Shown piece after piece: positions 60,801-64,000 of a DNA stretch of 64,000 bases. The stretch lies in contig CAMPDV010001268.1 of the NCBI GenBank assembly GCA_946699065.1, forward strand, positions 62,001-126,000, in the 5' to 3' direction. The notes below the pieces were generated by a model. It worked only from the letters and a program-made list of their open reading frames with translations, was not told the DNA's origin and did not search any database. Both the position numbers and the translations under genes were made by a program. The number at the start of each line of letters is the position of its first letter. Positions within the stretch are counted from its first letter, which is position 1. Source of the DNA: Loxodes magnus (lineage: Eukaryota > Ciliophora > Karyorelictea > Loxodida > Loxodidae).

Positions 60801-63470
60801 TACCGCAGTTTATAGCAAAGTAATAATTTTTTAATTAATAGCCAAGATTTAAGTTTTTAGGGTCTGATTCTCCAAGAAAAGTAGTTGTATTTCTTTTAAT
60901 ATTTAATGGTTAAGGAAGGTAATTTTTCTCTTTAGAATAAGATTGGTCCATTTAATTTATATCATAATAAATATAAATTCTAAATAATAATTAATTTATT
61001 CTATAAATCACAGAAACTCCTTCTCATCAGTATAATAAAGCAACCTGTATATTTATCTAAAAGGAAAGCTAATTTAAGTGTAAACTAAGCAATAAAGCTT
61101 AGAATCTGAAAGTAGATTATCTTTTATTAAATAAAGTAAAGTAAATGCTTTAATAATTCTTAGTTTTAACTTAATTATATCATAATTTTATTTTCTTTTG
61201 CTTGTCTAAATATTAATTTATCACCTTCTAAAATAAAATGCTTAGTAGAAAGCAATTTGCTTTAAATTAGTTTTTAGTAACTAATAGAATATATAAGTAA
61301 TATTTAAAATAACTAAATAGCTAATTATTATATAATCTTTTATTTAAAAACCTACTTTCTTAGATTATACCTTTATATTAGACTGCTTAGTCTTTATGAA
61401 TGCTTAACTTTAATTTTACCAATTCTTCATTTTCTATATTAAGCAAATTTATCCTGATAATTATTAAATCTCACTGTTATAAGTATAGATGAAAACCAAA
61501 GAAAAAAGCTATAGAAATATGAGTAGATACTAGAATTGGAAACTTGAGAACATTAACCCCTAACTTCTTAAAGAAGAAATGCTTTTAACTAGTAACTATA
61601 TAGATTGATATTTCCTTTACCTCTAGTTAATTATTATGCTTCCAGATAAAGAAATAATCACTGTTATAGATATTATCTACCAGTCTAGTTTAAATATGAT
61701 ATAATAAGCTAGTTGTTATATTTATTCTCTTTTAGTTCTTTTACATTCAAAGTATATTCTCAATACTTTTATAAGATAACCCTAAGTTATCTAATAAATA
61801 GCTAAATATCTAGTAGTTAAAATATCTTAAAGTTCTCAGTTTAATTGAAGCTTTTAATTTGTTGCTAATAAGTTTGGAAATTAACTAAACTACCATAGCA
61901 ATAGTTATATTAAAAGTCATATATTTGATATAATTAGATCAAGCATTAAATCAGTATAAGTCACCAAAAAGAAAGTAGACTAATAAATAAACAGATGCAA
62001 TTGAATTTAAAGGCAATTAAATTATAAAATGTGTTTTAAGTGTAGTTGTAAAAGAAGTTCACTCTATAAAGGTTATTTTCTTTATGAATTATTATTTAAC
62101 TTACTTGCATTCCTTTTTAATTATTGCATCAATAAATCTCTATTATGCTTTTTTATTTTTAACTCTAAATTTATAAGGAAATAATATCATAAACCATAAA
62201 TAAAATATTAGAAGTCACTTCATAATTAGTTGCTTTTTTGGATTTTATCATGAATAAACTTTTTATTTTTGTATTAAAAGAAGAGATATTTCTTAAATTC
62301 CTTTACTGTGAGTGTAGCTAATACAACAGTAGTAATATGAAATAAAAATAATTAAAGACTTAGTTTACCTTTTATCTTAAGCTACATCATTATATGAATA
62401 CATCTAAGTATATAAATTAAATTACCTTAAAATATTTAATTTAGTTATATCTAAAAATACAGAAGAGAAGTGTTATATTTAATTTCTGCTTTAAAGTTAA
62501 GAGTTTATTTTTCTTTAATTTTACTAATTATTGTATCTTCTTGCATTAAAAGAAAGCTGCTACGAATATTAATTATTCCTATTCAAAGAATACCAAAAGA
62601 AGATATCTAGTTAGTTGAGTTAAAGAATGGAAGTTATCAGATAAATTATAAAATTAAGATTAATAAAGAGACTAAATAAACTAAATGTAACAAAATACTT
62701 AAAAAGTATAAGAATAGAAATGATTGAAAGCTTTAAGTTTATATTATCTATATTTGATTTCTTTATATAATGAAATGAATATTCTCTAAGATACTCTATT
62801 TCTTAATTAATAGAAGAACTTAAACATGCTATAGATTTACTAATAGCTTCTATTTAATTTTTATTTATTAATATTTTAAAAATATAAGCATTGATATTGT
62901 GTTAGGCGTCAATTTATTTTACTTTCTAGTTAAAGGATAAAAACAATATCAAGTTTATCTAAGATTGATTGAAAGGAGTATAGTAAGTGAGTGCTTAAGT
63001 TATATTGATTAAGTGAAGAGTTTTAAATGACTTGTTTAGATTACCTTAGTAATCTAATAATTTTATTATAGATAGTGCAATACATTTTCTATTTCTTAAA
63101 GCCAAATTAATTTAATGATGCGAGTTTTATTTAATTAGTGATTTCTTTATTTAAAAATCATTTATATAATTCATTTATCATGCAACTTGAAGATTATGAG
63201 CCTGATATAAACTGATATTTGCCACTTTAAAATAGAGGACAAATAATACTTATTCAAACATTAATTTTATAAGTCTCTTCATGCTTTTTCTTTCTATTTA
63301 ATTAAAATACTTTATACCATTCTTAAGCCGCATATTATATAAAATATTTAATTATCAGTTTACTCTCTAAGCTCCTAATAAAGTAAATAATCTCAAGTTC
63401 TTAGATAAGACATATGAAAATAAAAGATTTATTAGCTTAACAATTTAAAATAATATTAGCTTAACTAAAG
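60801..63470. other. Long AT-rich stretch without a supportable gene
   Basis: About 2.7 kb of AT-rich DNA. I found no frame with sustained coding texture, no repeat and no RNA gene. Confidence 0.4.
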
Positions 63471-64000
63471 ATGTATTTTAGCTTCTTTCTTATTTATGTT
63501 TAGTTTCTTTTTTGTCTATCTTAAGTTTATGTCACTAGCATCCAATACTCAGGACCCCCTAAGGATGGATCTGCTCAATTTCCCTATACCTCTATTGATC
63601 AAGCAATTGGATAAGGAAACCTCTTACTTTTATCTGGTGGGACTCATTGAACTAATTTTAATTATACTCTAGAAGTTTCCCTTTTAAAAATTAAAACTCT
63701 ATTCTGCTTAAATTCTAATATCAGTACTAATTATTTCCACTGTAGTGAAGGCGAAAAAGCAAGGATATTAGTTAAAAAAGAAGTGATGCTTACAATAAAA
63801 TATTAATTGCAGCTTGAATCTTTAATCTTTGATGGCATCTTTTCTTTCTTGAATGATGATTATCAGCCTGCTAATATATCTTGCTCTTTCTGCTATGAAT
63901 TTTGTCCTGTTATAAGAGATTTGAATAATGAGTGAGTTACAGATGAATTTGGAATAACTTGGAATCTAAATAGTTTCCCTTGATCTCCTTTATGTCTTGA
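63471..64000 (+). CDS. Secreted or surface protein, N-terminal part (runs off the window)
   Basis: ATG 63471 gives MYFSFFLIYVQFLFCLSQVY, a signal peptide. The mature part starts TSIQYSGPPKDGSAQFPYTS and has IDQAIGQGNLLLLSGGTHWT, a pattern (short strand, Ala-Ile-x-x-Gly, then a Gly turn) typical of the start of right-handed parallel beta-helix proteins. Cys-containing segments follow (YFHCSEGEKARILVKKE, NISCSFCYEFCPVIRDL) and then VTDEFGITWNLNSFPWSP. TGA reads as Trp at several places (THWT, NEWVTD). The gene is cut by the right edge. A large extracellular adhesin- or carbohydrate-binding-type protein is possible; this is inference. Confidence 0.75.

Overview
This window looks like nuclear DNA of a ciliate that reassigns all three stop codons, most probably a karyorelictean such as Loxodes (NCBI code 27: UAA and UAG = Gln, UGA = Trp inside genes and stop at the end). 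The evidence is internal. Long reading frames with conserved domains (three RING-H2 proteins, three large membrane receptors, a Myb-like protein) are full of TAA and TAG where Gln fits. TGA falls where Trp fits, including invariant positions between paralogs, and TGA also ends the genes. DNA is very AT-rich and introns are tiny (16 nt at 8171-8186 and 44591-44606, 17 nt at 14760-14776). A heterotrich with a similar code (Condylostoma, code 28) is the main alternative. Because no triplet is a reliable stop, every frame is open almost everywhere. I called genes from amino-acid texture, start codons followed by signal peptides, paralog alignment and intron-restored frames. Several gene ends remain uncertain.

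Layout. 0.8-1.3 kb: a SINE-like element (minus). 4.2-10.4 kb: a run of Gln-rich soluble-protein genes on both strands, including a 904-residue protein with one 16-nt intron. 10.8-14.2 kb: three paralogous multi-pass membrane RING-H2 ubiquitin ligases, one plus and two minus. 14.2-15.3 kb: a gene with a 17-nt intron. 16.7-20.6 kb (minus): a 1296-residue receptor with signal peptide, large extracellular ligand-binding region and a 7TM domain. 23.6-30.0 kb: scattered small genes, including a Myb/SANT-like protein, a secreted Cys-rich protein and a coiled-coil protein that end tail-to-tail 10 nt apart. 30.4-35.6 kb: a decayed non-LTR retrotransposon (LINE). 37.5-41.6 kb (plus): an intact second receptor. 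44.4-45.0 kb: a small secreted protein with a 16-nt intron. 46.3-47.5 kb (minus): a decayed fragment of the 16.7-20.6 kb receptor. 52.9-53.4 kb: a second SINE copy (plus), inverted relative to the first. 53.9-57.7 kb: a third receptor carrying at least three frame disruptions. 57.9-58.4 kb: a basic low-complexity protein. 63.5 kb to the end: the start of a secreted protein.

The most interesting features are: (1) the receptor family, which has class-C-GPCR-like architecture (extracellular Venus-flytrap-type region plus 7TM) with a 12-residue EF-hand-like acidic loop between TM3 and TM4 conserved in all three copies; (2) a LINE/SINE pair sharing a 3' tail of about 50 nt, with a perfect hairpin in one SINE and a wobble-preserved hairpin in the other; (3) an inactivated LINE reverse transcriptase in which YADD has become YANN. 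No rRNA, tRNA or CRISPR array was recognised. Intergenic stretches are mostly featureless AT-rich DNA.
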